Below are positions 7,049-14,069 of a stretch of 20,683 bases of DNA, piece by piece. Location of the stretch: the IMG/VR virus record IMGVR_UViG_3300024346_000647, positions 1 through 20,683 of that record; one strand, 5' to 3'. How positions within the stretch are numbered: position 1 is the first letter of the stretch; each line of letters opens with the position of its first letter. Made by a program: the position numbers and the translations under genes. Below the pieces are notes generated by a model. It was not told the origin of the DNA, ran no database searches, and saw only the letters and a list, made by a program, of their open reading frames with translations. The DNA is from a virus.

Positions 7049-8068
7049 TTACTTCGCTCTTTTTGGAGCGCCATTTAAAGGTGAACCTGCGCCTGCGTCT
7101 TGGTTAGGTGCAGCACCTTTCTTCTCGGCACCATGGCCGGGTTGGTTTGACATTTTTGTCGCCCCTTTAGCACCAGGAACATTTACGTTCTTGGTATTCA
7201 TATCTTTTGCTGTTGGAGCAGCTAGACCACCTTGTGTTCCGCCTGTTCCGCCGTCGCCACCTTTAACTATGTTAGCACTTGTGCCGCCCATGTTATTTGG
7301 TTTTGCTGTTGGTGATTTTGCGTTTGCGCCGTTGTCGCCCATTTTAGCTGGTGCTACTTTGTCTGCATATTCACGCATTACTTCACTTGCTGACTTTGCA
7401 GTTTTTGATTCTTCTACTTCTTTGTCAGTAGCTTCTTCAACTTCTTCGTCTGCTTCAAATGCATAAGATTCTTCTTCTGGCTCTTCTTCGCCGCCCATAT
7501 CCATGTCTGCGTCATCGCCGCCCATGTCCATGTCCATTCCGCCTTCTTCGCCTTCTTCGCCTTCTTCGTCGCCCATCATGGCTTCAAATTCTGCTTTTAA
7601 TGCTTCTAGCTCGTCTTCTAAGTCAGCAACACGATCTTCTACGTCACCTTCTTCGTCGCCCATGCCCATGTCTGCGTCATCGCCGCCCATGTCCATGTCC
7701 ATTTCACCTTCGGCATCGTCTGCGCCTGGCATTTCGATGTCCATGCCTAGCTCGTCTGCTGGGTCACCTTCACCAAAGAAACCTTCTTCAACTTCTTCAT
7801 CAGTTGTTTCTTCTAGGTCTTCATCTGATTCATCTAGGTCTTCATCATCAGACTCGTCTAAGTCTTCATCTGATTCATCTAGGTCTTCATCAGTTGCTTC
7901 ATCTACTTCTTCATCAGTTGTTTCTTCAACTTCTTCATCTTCTAGTAGTGATTCATAAATATCTCTTGATTTTTCCACTACGATTTCGTGGAACAATGCT
8001 TCTGCACCTTCTTTGTCTTCATTTACAAGACGCTCAAGCATTTCTTCAAACTTGTTGCGATCAGTCAT
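7049..8068 (-). CDS. Acidic prohead-core-type protein, 339 aa
   Basis: The protein has three parts. A short helical head (DRNKFEEMLERLVNEDKEGA, then VVEKSRDIYESLL) resembles the start of small T4-type prohead core proteins such as gp68. An extremely acidic middle, about residues 45-230, has DEDLDESDE-type repeats and two copies of a MDMDMGGDDADM block. A Gly/Ala/Asn/Lys-rich low-complexity tail follows. The ATG at 8068 is preferred over one 7 codons upstream because AAGGAG lies 6 bases before it. It sits just upstream of gp21. A scaffold or packaged core role is inferred from position and charge; no enzymatic motif is seen. Confidence 0.8.
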   Translation of the reverse strand: MTDRNKFEEMLERLVNEDKEGAEALFHEIVVEKSRDIYESLLEDEEVEETTDEEVDEATDEDLDESDEDLDESDDEDLDESDEDLEETTDEEVEEGFFGEGDPADELGMDIEMPGADDAEGEMDMDMGGDDADMGMGDEEGDVEDRVADLEDELEALKAEFEAMMGDEEGEEGEEGGMDMDMGGDDADMDMGGEEEPEEESYAFEADEEVEEATDKEVEESKTAKSASEVMREYADKVAPAKMGDNGANAKSPTAKPNNMGGTSANIVKGGDGGTGGTQGGLAAPTAKDMNTKNVNVPGAKGATKMSNQPGHGAEKKGAAPNQDAGAGSPLNGAPKRAK

Positions 8069-8101
8069 GTCATTCTCCTTTATTGTCAAGGCTGTCTATT
8101 A

Positions 8102-8120
8102 TATTTACACTTTATTTAAA
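8102..8120 (-). promoter_or_regulatory. Candidate late promoter boxes TGTAAATA and TTTAAATA
   Basis: Two overlapping-class NNTAAATA boxes occur on the minus strand (8109-8102 and 8120-8113), 34-52 bases before the ATG at 8068 and just past the hairpin at 8131-8156. Either could drive the acidic core protein, gp21, gp22 and gp23. Both differ from TATAAATA at the first two bases, and this stretch is AT-rich, so confidence is low. Confidence 0.35.
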
Positions 8121-8130
8121 ATATACGCTG

Positions 8131-8156
8131 AAAATGGGCTCAAAACGGCCCATTTT
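8131..8156. terminator. Hairpin, probable terminator between head sub-operons
   Basis: A perfect 9-pair inverted repeat, AAAATGGGC with GCCCATTTT, encloses 8 bases, 9 bases past the stop codon of the 196-residue gene. On the minus strand it is followed by only four T before CAGCG. On the plus strand it is followed by a longer T-rich run. Partial termination on the minus strand is the likely role. Confidence 0.6.
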
Positions 8157-8164
8157 ATTTTTTA

Positions 8165-8755
8165 TTAAAGAATTTTATTAAATTCCTCATATGTTATATG
8201 CGATAGATTACTTAAATCCTTTAAATGATCCGGAATATAATCTTCTATTGAGCTTAGTACTCGGTAGTATTTAGTCTTTGGATGCTGATTTATACACATC
8301 ATTGTTTGTCTTTGCCAGTTTCCATAATACGTTGCTCTGTCGTTAACGTTCTTATAGTTCCTACTACCTGCATATATATTATTAACTAGCTGATTATCTT
8401 TTCCTAAACCTACATAGTCAAATCCTAGTATATATATTTCTTTATGATCGTGCTGACTTGCTAGTAGCAATGCTGTTGGACCACTACTCCATCCTTTGTT
8501 TGGATTCATAATATTAATATTAGGTGTTCGTTCCGTTAGTTTATTTCGGTTTGAATGAACATTATATTTTAGGTGATATTCAGTTTCGCTAATTTCGATA
8601 ATCATTTTAGTATCAACACATACTAAATGATCTGGCACAAATTCTCTATACAATCCATTACAACCATAGGTTGTGCCTTTTGCTTTTAAGTTATGTAAGT
8701 TGATTACAGAACGGCTAGTACCGTTTCCAAGTACAAAAGCTATTTTATTTGACAT
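8165..8755 (-). CDS. GT42/DUF115-like putative sugar-transfer protein, 196 aa
   Basis: The start AFVLGNGTSR (residues 6-15), YGCNGLYREF with Asn33, DHLVCVD (42-48) and the later GWSSGPTALLLAS plus KEIYILGFDYVG (105-116) follow the order of motifs in CST-type sialyltransferases and DUF115 proteins. There, GNGxS and the N/D motifs bind the nucleotide-sugar and SG...GxD closes the fold. No membrane segment is present. The gene overlaps the stop of the upstream small gene by one base (TAATG) and lies inside the head module. Modification of a virion or host surface glycan is inferred; the family call is by motif memory and could be wrong. Confidence 0.5.
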   Translation of the reverse strand: MSNKIAFVLGNGTSRSVINLHNLKAKGTTYGCNGLYREFVPDHLVCVDTKMIIEISETEYHLKYNVHSNRNKLTERTPNINIMNPNKGWSSGPTALLLASQHDHKEIYILGFDYVGLGKDNQLVNNIYAGSRNYKNVNDRATYYGNWQRQTMMCINQHPKTKYYRVLSSIEDYIPDHLKDLSNLSHITYEEFNKIL

Positions 8756-9003
8756 TAGATCCCGCCGGCGGCTGCTTGTGCTGCTAGACCGTACATTTGT
8801 CTAACATAATTAAGATCCTTGGCTTTTTGTTCAGTGTGGGTATCAGATGCTTTACGGGCACGATTAATATCTTTTAGAGATAATCTACTTTTCCTATTGT
8901 CATCAACTTTAACAATGCTGATGTCATCTTCAGCATTGTATGTATTGTCCTCAGTAGGCTCCATTGTTTCTCTGTCGAAGTAATATAGTTCTCTAAGTAT
9001 CAT
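8755..9003 (-). CDS. Small protein next to portal, 82 aa (gp67 position)
   Basis: The chosen start is the ATG at 9003 (MILRELYYFDRETMEPTED), 7 bases past the gp20 stop. A longer frame reading back into gp20 gives unrelated low-quality residues. The protein is charged and mostly helical: LSLKDINRARKASDTHTEQK, then LNYVRQMYGLAAQAAAGGI. In T4 the small core protein genes 67 and 68 occupy this place between 20 and 21, so a minor prohead core or virion role is likely, but I cannot show homology. No clear ribosome binding site precedes it, which suggests coupling to gp20 translation. Confidence 0.68.
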   Translation of the reverse strand: MILRELYYFDRETMEPTEDNTYNAEDDISIVKVDDNRKSRLSLKDINRARKASDTHTEQKAKDLNYVRQMYGLAAQAAAGGI

Positions 9004-9010
9004 ATTGTAT

Positions 9011-10765
9011 TTATATCGTTTGTGCCGGATTTGGTTCTGCGCCATCGCCGCCAAGTTCGTTTCCTGTATTTGTTTCGGGTGCAGTATCAGTTCCGCCGTC
9101 AATGCCGCCTTCATCTCCACCTAACTCGTCTTCAAGTCCGCCAAAGTCGCCTGCAAGATCAGCGCCGCTTAATCCAGCTCCTCTCATTTCGCCTGCCATG
9201 TCGTCAGTAACAAGATCAGTTAAGTTTTCGTCATTTTCTTCACGCCATAAACGTTCGTTCTCTGCTATTTCTTCTGCACTTAATCCTAAGAATCTTTCAA
9301 GTGCAAATCTATTTGAAATATACGGAACAGCTGCCATACTTGTAAATGTGCTTATTCTATTGTTGTCTAGTTCTGCTTGTCTATATGCTGCAAAGTTCTG
9401 TGGCGGTGTTAATCGTAAGTCAAACATTGCATAATCAATGTTTGCACCTTTACTTTGCAAAAATAGTTTAAACTCACTATTAAAATCTTCGGCCATCATA
9501 TCTTGCAAACGTTCGCAATATTTGTTAAATCTTAACTCTTGAATGTATGCTGTGCCAACTCGTCCATCATTATACTGTGATGCACCGTCATCAGCGCCAG
9601 TAGGCAAGTAGGAACTAGGTATACGCAGACCGCGTACTAGTTTGTTAGTAAAGTATCTAAGATCATCAATCTCGCCTAAGTTAGTACCGCCTGGTAGTGT
9701 TTCAACTTTTGAACCACGTCCTTCAGCTGTTTGTGGGAAAAAGTAATCTTCGTTGATTGACAGTGGATTATAACTACTGTCTATAACATTTGTACCTCCA
9801 CCTGTCTTACTTGGGATACGTCTTTGATGTATTTCAGTTTTAACACGTTCCACAAACTGCATAGCAAGGTGTGAAGGCATGTTGCCCACATCAACGTAGA
9901 ATACTCTTCTTTCAGGAGCACGTTGAACACGATAGATAATAATCGCATCTTCTAATAACTCCTTTTGCTTGTATACTTTAAAAATACTTTCAAGCAAACT
10001 ATTACCAAAAGGATAGTTTTGATCTAACCCTTCACTTAAACTCAAATGCAAAACATGTTGTGCATCAATGTATGTTTCGTCGTGTTCTTGTGCAAATCTA
10101 CTAGTGTTTCCACTTGGTGTATGATTATTACCTACGCCAGTTCCTCTTTGAACTTGCTGATATCCGTTAGTTCCGCCTGGTCCATAACTGTTTTGTGTGT
10201 TTAATGGTGTTGCTTCCAATGCACCAAATGCAAAGTTTAGATTTTTTACAACATACTGTTCTGGTTTTTTGCCTTCTGATTCATTTACAATGATTTTTGT
10301 AATCTGACTAGGATCAACATGAAATAGTTTCTGTGTTTCAGGATCTCTAATAAAAAACTGATCACCGTATTTAAATGTATTGCGTATAGTTCTAAACATA
10401 CGTGTTTCAAACTTGTTTAGTTTACACCATTGCTGTAGATACTGTCCAATAACTTGTACTTCGCTGTTTGTAGGTGCGCCTTTAAAATCAAGACGGAAGT
10501 GTGTTTTGTTGTCGTTGTTTTTTTGTGTACAAAATTCAGCTAGAATATCAAGTGCAGCATTAACTTCGCTATCACTATCCATAGTGTTGTATTGATTATA
10601 ACGTTCAATACGATTTGGTGAGCCAACATAAACGTCAGGCAAGTGAGATGAATAGTTAGCTGCGGCCGGTCCCATGCCGCTAGATCCTTTTTGACTAAAC
10701 GGACTGTAGCTTCCGTTTGTGTTATCACTTGTAGGAACTGGAGTAAAATGTTTTTTCCAACTCAT
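9011..10765 (-). CDS. 20: Portal vertex protein, gp20-like, 584 aa
   Basis: The dodecameric portal starts head assembly and is the DNA channel. The family is recognised from the N-terminal SPNRIERYNQYNTMDSDSEV, the FRTIRNTFKYGDQFFIRD segment, the IIYRVQRAPERRVFYVDVGN block and RLQDMMAEDFNSEFKLFL near the end. The last 70 residues form an acidic, Gly-rich tail (GGLEDELGGDEGG). Length is a little above T4 gp20 (524), mainly from an Asn/Gly/Thr-rich insert near residues 190-225 and this tail. Its ATG overlaps the TGA of the tape-measure-like gene (ATGA), so the two are translationally coupled. Confidence 0.95.
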   Translation of the reverse strand: MSWKKHFTPVPTSDNTNGSYSPFSQKGSSGMGPAAANYSSHLPDVYVGSPNRIERYNQYNTMDSDSEVNAALDILAEFCTQKNNDNKTHFRLDFKGAPTNSEVQVIGQYLQQWCKLNKFETRMFRTIRNTFKYGDQFFIRDPETQKLFHVDPSQITKIIVNESEGKKPEQYVVKNLNFAFGALEATPLNTQNSYGPGGTNGYQQVQRGTGVGNNHTPSGNTSRFAQEHDETYIDAQHVLHLSLSEGLDQNYPFGNSLLESIFKVYKQKELLEDAIIIYRVQRAPERRVFYVDVGNMPSHLAMQFVERVKTEIHQRRIPSKTGGGTNVIDSSYNPLSINEDYFFPQTAEGRGSKVETLPGGTNLGEIDDLRYFTNKLVRGLRIPSSYLPTGADDGASQYNDGRVGTAYIQELRFNKYCERLQDMMAEDFNSEFKLFLQSKGANIDYAMFDLRLTPPQNFAAYRQAELDNNRISTFTSMAAVPYISNRFALERFLGLSAEEIAENERLWREENDENLTDLVTDDMAGEMRGAGLSGADLAGDFGGLEDELGGDEGGIDGGTDTAPETNTGNELGGDGAEPNPAQTI

Positions 10766-12942
10766 ATTGTACCTTTCAGCATATTGCCTTGTAGACTTTT
10801 TGTAGCTCTAAATGTTTTTTGTTGCGCACTTGCTGAGGATGATTCTATAGTTACAAGTGCTTGTAGCTGTTGTATCATTGTATCAAACTTACTTGACATT
10901 AAATTACTCATTTGTTCTGCAACATTATTATTACTTATCGTATTTTGTCCATTTATGCCATTGTTTTGAACATTGCTATCAAGACTTTTAATACCTTTCA
11001 TAAGATTTTGCATAACACCCATACTAGTATTTGCACTCATAACAGTAGCTGGACCACTAATAAACTCAGGGCCAGCTTCACCTACCATGCCGTATTCATT
11101 AGCGCCGATGCGTCCGCCTTCTGCAAATCCGCCGGTGTATCGTGATGGATTAGATTGAAATCTTGCAACTTTACTCATTGTTTCGGATTGTATAGCTGCC
11201 AATCCATCAATTGAGTTTACTATTGTCTCACTTAAATTGGTTTCAGCTTCTGCAATTCTGGCTCTTGCGGCTTCGGCTGCTTCTCGTGCTGCTCGAACTG
11301 GTGGATCTAGCGCATTAAGCCCTTGTTGAGTTAGTGTTGCTAACTCTGCTACAGAAGTATCTAAAGCTGCGTTTGCCTCTGCTACTTCTGCTCGTGCTGC
11401 TTCTACATCGTTTTGTGTAGTTGTTGCTGTGTCGTTAACTACTGTGTCTGTGCGTTCTCCAGTTGCAGTTGTAGTTGCTCCTAAAGCTTCAGCATCAGAA
11501 GTTGCACTTTGTCCGTTTTGTACTAGTTGACCAAGAATGTTTCCATGACCTTGTCTCATTACTTCGCTACTTGTATCAAGAAATTCGGCTGCATTAAATA
11601 AGTTGTTGATGCCGCCGCTTAGTTCTTGAGCTATTTGATTTGCGTTTGGCATTACTTCTGTTATTTTTTGCAAGGCGGCAACAGCTACATTTTCAATATG
11701 CGGAATAGTTGTTTCCATAACTGACGCTGTTAGTGTGCGTAAGTTTTCTTGTATTTTTATAGTTTCGTCAAATATCCCTGTGACTTGTTCTGTTTGACGA
11801 GCTTGCTCTTGGCGTATTTGTTCATCAAGCTGCTCTCTAGCCTCTTCAGATGTCATAGTTCCATCTCTGACACTATCAACAGCGTTTTTATAATCATAAC
11901 TGGCGTTACTAGCATCAGCAAATGCACCTGATATATTACTCATGCCTCCAAGCATTGCAGTTTGTCTAAACTGTTCTGTGTTTTGATAATCAATTGCTGC
12001 GCCAGTTGCTGCTTCTAAACTACTTTGGAAACTGCTAATATCGCCAGCATTAAACTGTTGGGCCGCAGCATACAAGTCGTCAGCACCTTGACCCATTGCA
12101 AGCATTGCACCACGTGTTGCTTCAGTAGTTGGTGCGCCTCTAAGAGCGATATCTACAAATGCATCAGCAGCATCTTTACCTAGTGTGTTTTGTAGCTCTA
12201 CTAACTTGTTGGTAAATGCAGTTTGTTCTTCAGCAGTTTTACCAGTTAAAAACGCATTAACATCGCCTTGACGTCTGCGTTCTTTCATTTCATCAGCTAT
12301 TACATCACGTTGCTTGCCAGTTAACTTTGATAGTCCATCTAGTTCAACCATTAGATTTTTAGCAGCAACAGCTTGTTGTTCTACACTTGCTCTATCTGTT
12401 CTACTGTTAGCATCACTTAGTTCGCCATAAAGGGCAAGATTTTCATTTATGTCTGCTGTTGTAAAACCCAACTGTCGGAGTTTGGTTCCTAGTTCTGCGC
12501 TATCAAGAATAGTAGTTGATACTGCTTTAAATCTTGCCATTGCTAGATCAGTTGTACCGCCAAATGCTCTTAAACTTTCAGAATTCTTTTTTAAGAATCC
12601 AGTCATTTCCTCAACACTTAAACCAAGTTCGGCGGCAGATACCTTTACATCTTTTATTTCTTTGCCAAATGTAGCACCAACATTAGTAAGTTGTTGGTAT
12701 TCAGCAAGACTAGCTTCAGCAAACTGCGACAATCCGTCAACTAGTTTGCCAACAGTATTTCCAAACAATCCAGTGTTAGCAGAAATTGCACCACTGTATG
12801 CAGATAGCTGTTGCTGGCCAGTGAGTAATGCGCCGCCAAGACCAACTGCTGCTTTAGTAACACCAGTAAGGCCGCCGGTTGTATTATTCAATGTACCTAA
12901 CAGTTTACTTATTGCGTTGCCGCCGACTGCTTCTTCTGCCAA
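10762..12942 (-). CDS. Tape-measure-like tail protein, 726 aa, TTG start
   Basis: Long helical, Ala/Gln/Glu-rich stretches span most of the protein (for example AARAEVAEANAALDTSVAEL). Near the C-terminus, residues 608-635 contain EGGRIGANEYGMVGEAGPEF, the GEAGPE motif seen near the end of many tail tape measure proteins. It most likely sets tail length or fills the tail tube, like T4 gp29, though homology to gp29 itself is not evident. The only start codon after the in-frame TAG at about 12957 is a TTG at 12942, with AGGAG 9 bases upstream. It stands back to back with gp26, a hub or tail assembly gene, and overlaps gp20 by 4 bases. Confidence 0.78.
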   Translation of the reverse strand: MAEEAVGGNAISKLLGTLNNTTGGLTGVTKAAVGLGGALLTGQQQLSAYSGAISANTGLFGNTVGKLVDGLSQFAEASLAEYQQLTNVGATFGKEIKDVKVSAAELGLSVEEMTGFLKKNSESLRAFGGTTDLAMARFKAVSTTILDSAELGTKLRQLGFTTADINENLALYGELSDANSRTDRASVEQQAVAAKNLMVELDGLSKLTGKQRDVIADEMKERRRQGDVNAFLTGKTAEEQTAFTNKLVELQNTLGKDAADAFVDIALRGAPTTEATRGAMLAMGQGADDLYAAAQQFNAGDISSFQSSLEAATGAAIDYQNTEQFRQTAMLGGMSNISGAFADASNASYDYKNAVDSVRDGTMTSEEAREQLDEQIRQEQARQTEQVTGIFDETIKIQENLRTLTASVMETTIPHIENVAVAALQKITEVMPNANQIAQELSGGINNLFNAAEFLDTSSEVMRQGHGNILGQLVQNGQSATSDAEALGATTTATGERTDTVVNDTATTTQNDVEAARAEVAEANAALDTSVAELATLTQQGLNALDPPVRAAREAAEAARARIAEAETNLSETIVNSIDGLAAIQSETMSKVARFQSNPSRYTGGFAEGGRIGANEYGMVGEAGPEFISGPATVMSANTSMGVMQNLMKGIKSLDSNVQNNGINGQNTISNNNVAEQMSNLMSSKFDTMIQQLQALVTIESSSASAQQKTFRATKSLQGNMLKGTI

Positions 12943-12968
12943 AACGTTAAACTCCTACTTAACTATGA

Positions 12969-12976
12969 AATAAATA
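12969..12976 (+). promoter_or_regulatory. Late promoter box AATAAATA for gp26
   Basis: AATAAATA, one base from the T4 late consensus, lies 32 bases before the gp26 ATG. It is the only plausible promoter for the single plus-strand unit in this window, in the 66-base divergent gap. Confidence 0.5.
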
Positions 12977-12986
12977 TAGCTAGTAG

Positions 12987-12994
12987 TATTTACC
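12987..12994 (-). promoter_or_regulatory. Late promoter box GGTAAATA for the tape-measure/portal unit
   Basis: On the minus strand GGTAAATA lies 44 bases before the TTG start at 12942. It shares the TAAATA core with the other boxes in the window. Together with the plus-strand box at 12969-12976 it would make a compact divergent late promoter pair. Confidence 0.4.
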
Positions 12995-13008
12995 TAATAG
13001 GAACCCCC

Positions 13009-13848
13009 ATGGAAAAAACAGAAAGTCCACTAAAAAAATATCGGAGACAGCCTAAGTTATATCTAAACATTCCTAGCAATGGAAAATGGTATGATCAAAA
13101 GACCGTAGCCGAAAATACATATACCAATCTTGCAGTGTTTAGTATGACAGCAAGTGACGAAATATTATTTAAAACACCCGATGCTCTAATCAATGGAGAT
13201 GCAACTGCAAATAACATCAGCAGTTGTATTCCTGCTATATTAGATCCTTGGTCTATTAAAACATTAGATCTCGATGCAATACTTGTTGCAATAAGAATGG
13301 CATCATACGGCGAAACTATGTCAGTTACTTCTAAATGCAAAAAATGTAATGTTGAAAACTCATATGAAATTAACTTACAACATTATTTAGATTTCTTTTC
13401 AACAAGAGAGTTTGAAGATAAGATATATCATGAAGATTTTTGCCTACACCTCGAGCCATTGTCTTATAAGAAATGGACTGAAATTCAAAAACAACAAACT
13501 GCGTACCAACGTGCATTAAATCTAACAGTAGGTAGGATTGATGATGAAAAAGAAAAAGAAAAGTTTGTACAAGACATTATTGATAAAATAAATGCTTTAG
13601 TTGCACAAGCAATACTTGATCAAGTAGTTGCTATCGAAGTTGACGGACATATTGAAAATGATAAAAAAGAAATTAACGATTTTCTAAATGATGCCGAAGT
13701 AGTACTATTTCATAAAATTAAAAAGATGATTGAAAAGAATACATTAGAGTGGAAAATACCTGCTGAAGAAATAAAATGTACCGAGTGCGGTCACGAAGAT
13801 ACAGTTAGAATATCATTGGACACATCGGATTTTTTCGTACAAGGCTAA
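13009..13848 (+). CDS. 26: Baseplate hub assembly protein, gp26 family, 279 aa
   Basis: The start (SPLKKYRRQPKLYLNIPSNG, then WYDQ) and the middle (AILVAIRMASYGETMSVTSK, then CKKC) match the T4-type gp26/gp51 hub assembly family. Four cysteines in two CxxC pairs, 110/113 and 257/260, suggest a zinc site. AGGAA lies 6 bases before the ATG. It is longer than T4 gp26 (208 residues). The final codons contain a canonical -1 slippery heptamer followed by a hairpin that includes the stop codon, so a fraction of ribosomes should make a 353-residue fusion. It stands back to back with a tape-measure-like gene, which suggests a tail assembly chaperone role. Confidence 0.85.
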   Translation: MEKTESPLKKYRRQPKLYLNIPSNGKWYDQKTVAENTYTNLAVFSMTASDEILFKTPDALINGDATANNISSCIPAILDPWSIKTLDLDAILVAIRMASYGETMSVTSKCKKCNVENSYEINLQHYLDFFSTREFEDKIYHEDFCLHLEPLSYKKWTEIQKQQTAYQRALNLTVGRIDDEKEKEKFVQDIIDKINALVAQAILDQVVAIEVDGHIENDKKEINDFLNDAEVVLFHKIKKMIEKNTLEWKIPAEEIKCTECGHEDTVRISLDTSDFFVQG

Positions 13849-13883
13849 CGAGACTCGATGATTCTGAAATACTTTCGTTAGCC
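13830..13883 (+). promoter_or_regulatory. Programmed -1 ribosomal frameshift signal
   Basis: The gp26 frame reads GAT TTT TTC, giving the heptamer T TTT TTC at 13830-13836, a perfect X XXY YYZ site. After a 6-base spacer comes the stem GGCTAACGA (13843-13851) paired with TCGTTAGCC (13875-13883). A further G-U and A-U pair extend it to 11 pairs with a 19-base loop. The gp26 stop TAA (13846-13848) lies inside the stem. The -1 frame is open from 13809 to 14069. Heptamer, spacing, stem and open frame all fit canonical -1 frameshifting. Confidence 0.85.
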
Positions 13884-14069
13884 AAGGATTTTGAAAATAA
13901 TATCAAACAAATAAAAGACAATGCATATCGTTTGAGTTGGTATATGCGTGGTGGGCTTTCGATTGAACAAATACTCTATGATACTGATTTAGAGGATCAT
14001 GAGATTATTAGTAATATTATAAAAGATAATATTGAAAACACAAAAAGTAGTAAAATGCCGTTGATTTAA
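13836..14069 (+). CDS. -1 frame extension of gp26 (frameshift product C-terminal domain, 77 aa)
   Basis: This frame runs RTRLTRLDDSEILSLAKDFE, then a SWYMRGGLSIEQILYD stretch and NIENTKSSKMPLI, ending at TAA 14067-14069. It is helical, charged and protein-like. It has no usable start of its own: the first in-frame ATG is at 13944 in the middle of the WYMRGG motif, the only earlier candidate is a TTG at 13932, and neither has a ribosome binding site. Reading through the slippery site at 13830-13836 would fuse it to residue 276 of gp26. The arrangement mirrors the lambda G/GT tail chaperone. A relation to T4 gp51 (which follows 26 in T4) is possible but not shown; T4 gp51 is much longer. The stop abuts the convergent gene at 14070. 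Confidence 0.8.
   Translation, partial: RTRLTRLDDSEILSLAKDFENNIKQIKDNAYRLSWYMRGGLSIEQILYDTDLEDHEIISNIIKDNIENTKSSKMPLI

Noticed and set aside
7459-8181. Plus-strand open frame of 240 codons, Leu/His/Arg-rich
   Set aside because: It is the antisense shadow of the acidic repeat gene; its composition simply mirrors GAA/GAT-rich codons, and it has no ribosome binding site.
9004-9120. Upstream extension of the 82-residue gene to a 121-residue frame
   Set aside because: The extra residues overlap the coding end of gp20 in another frame; the ATG right after the gp20 stop begins the sensible protein sequence.
12449-12973. Plus-strand open frame of 174 codons opposite the tape-measure-like gene
   Set aside because: The minus-strand frame is far longer and protein-like with a GEAGPE motif; the plus frame runs through the divergent promoter region and lacks a start signal.
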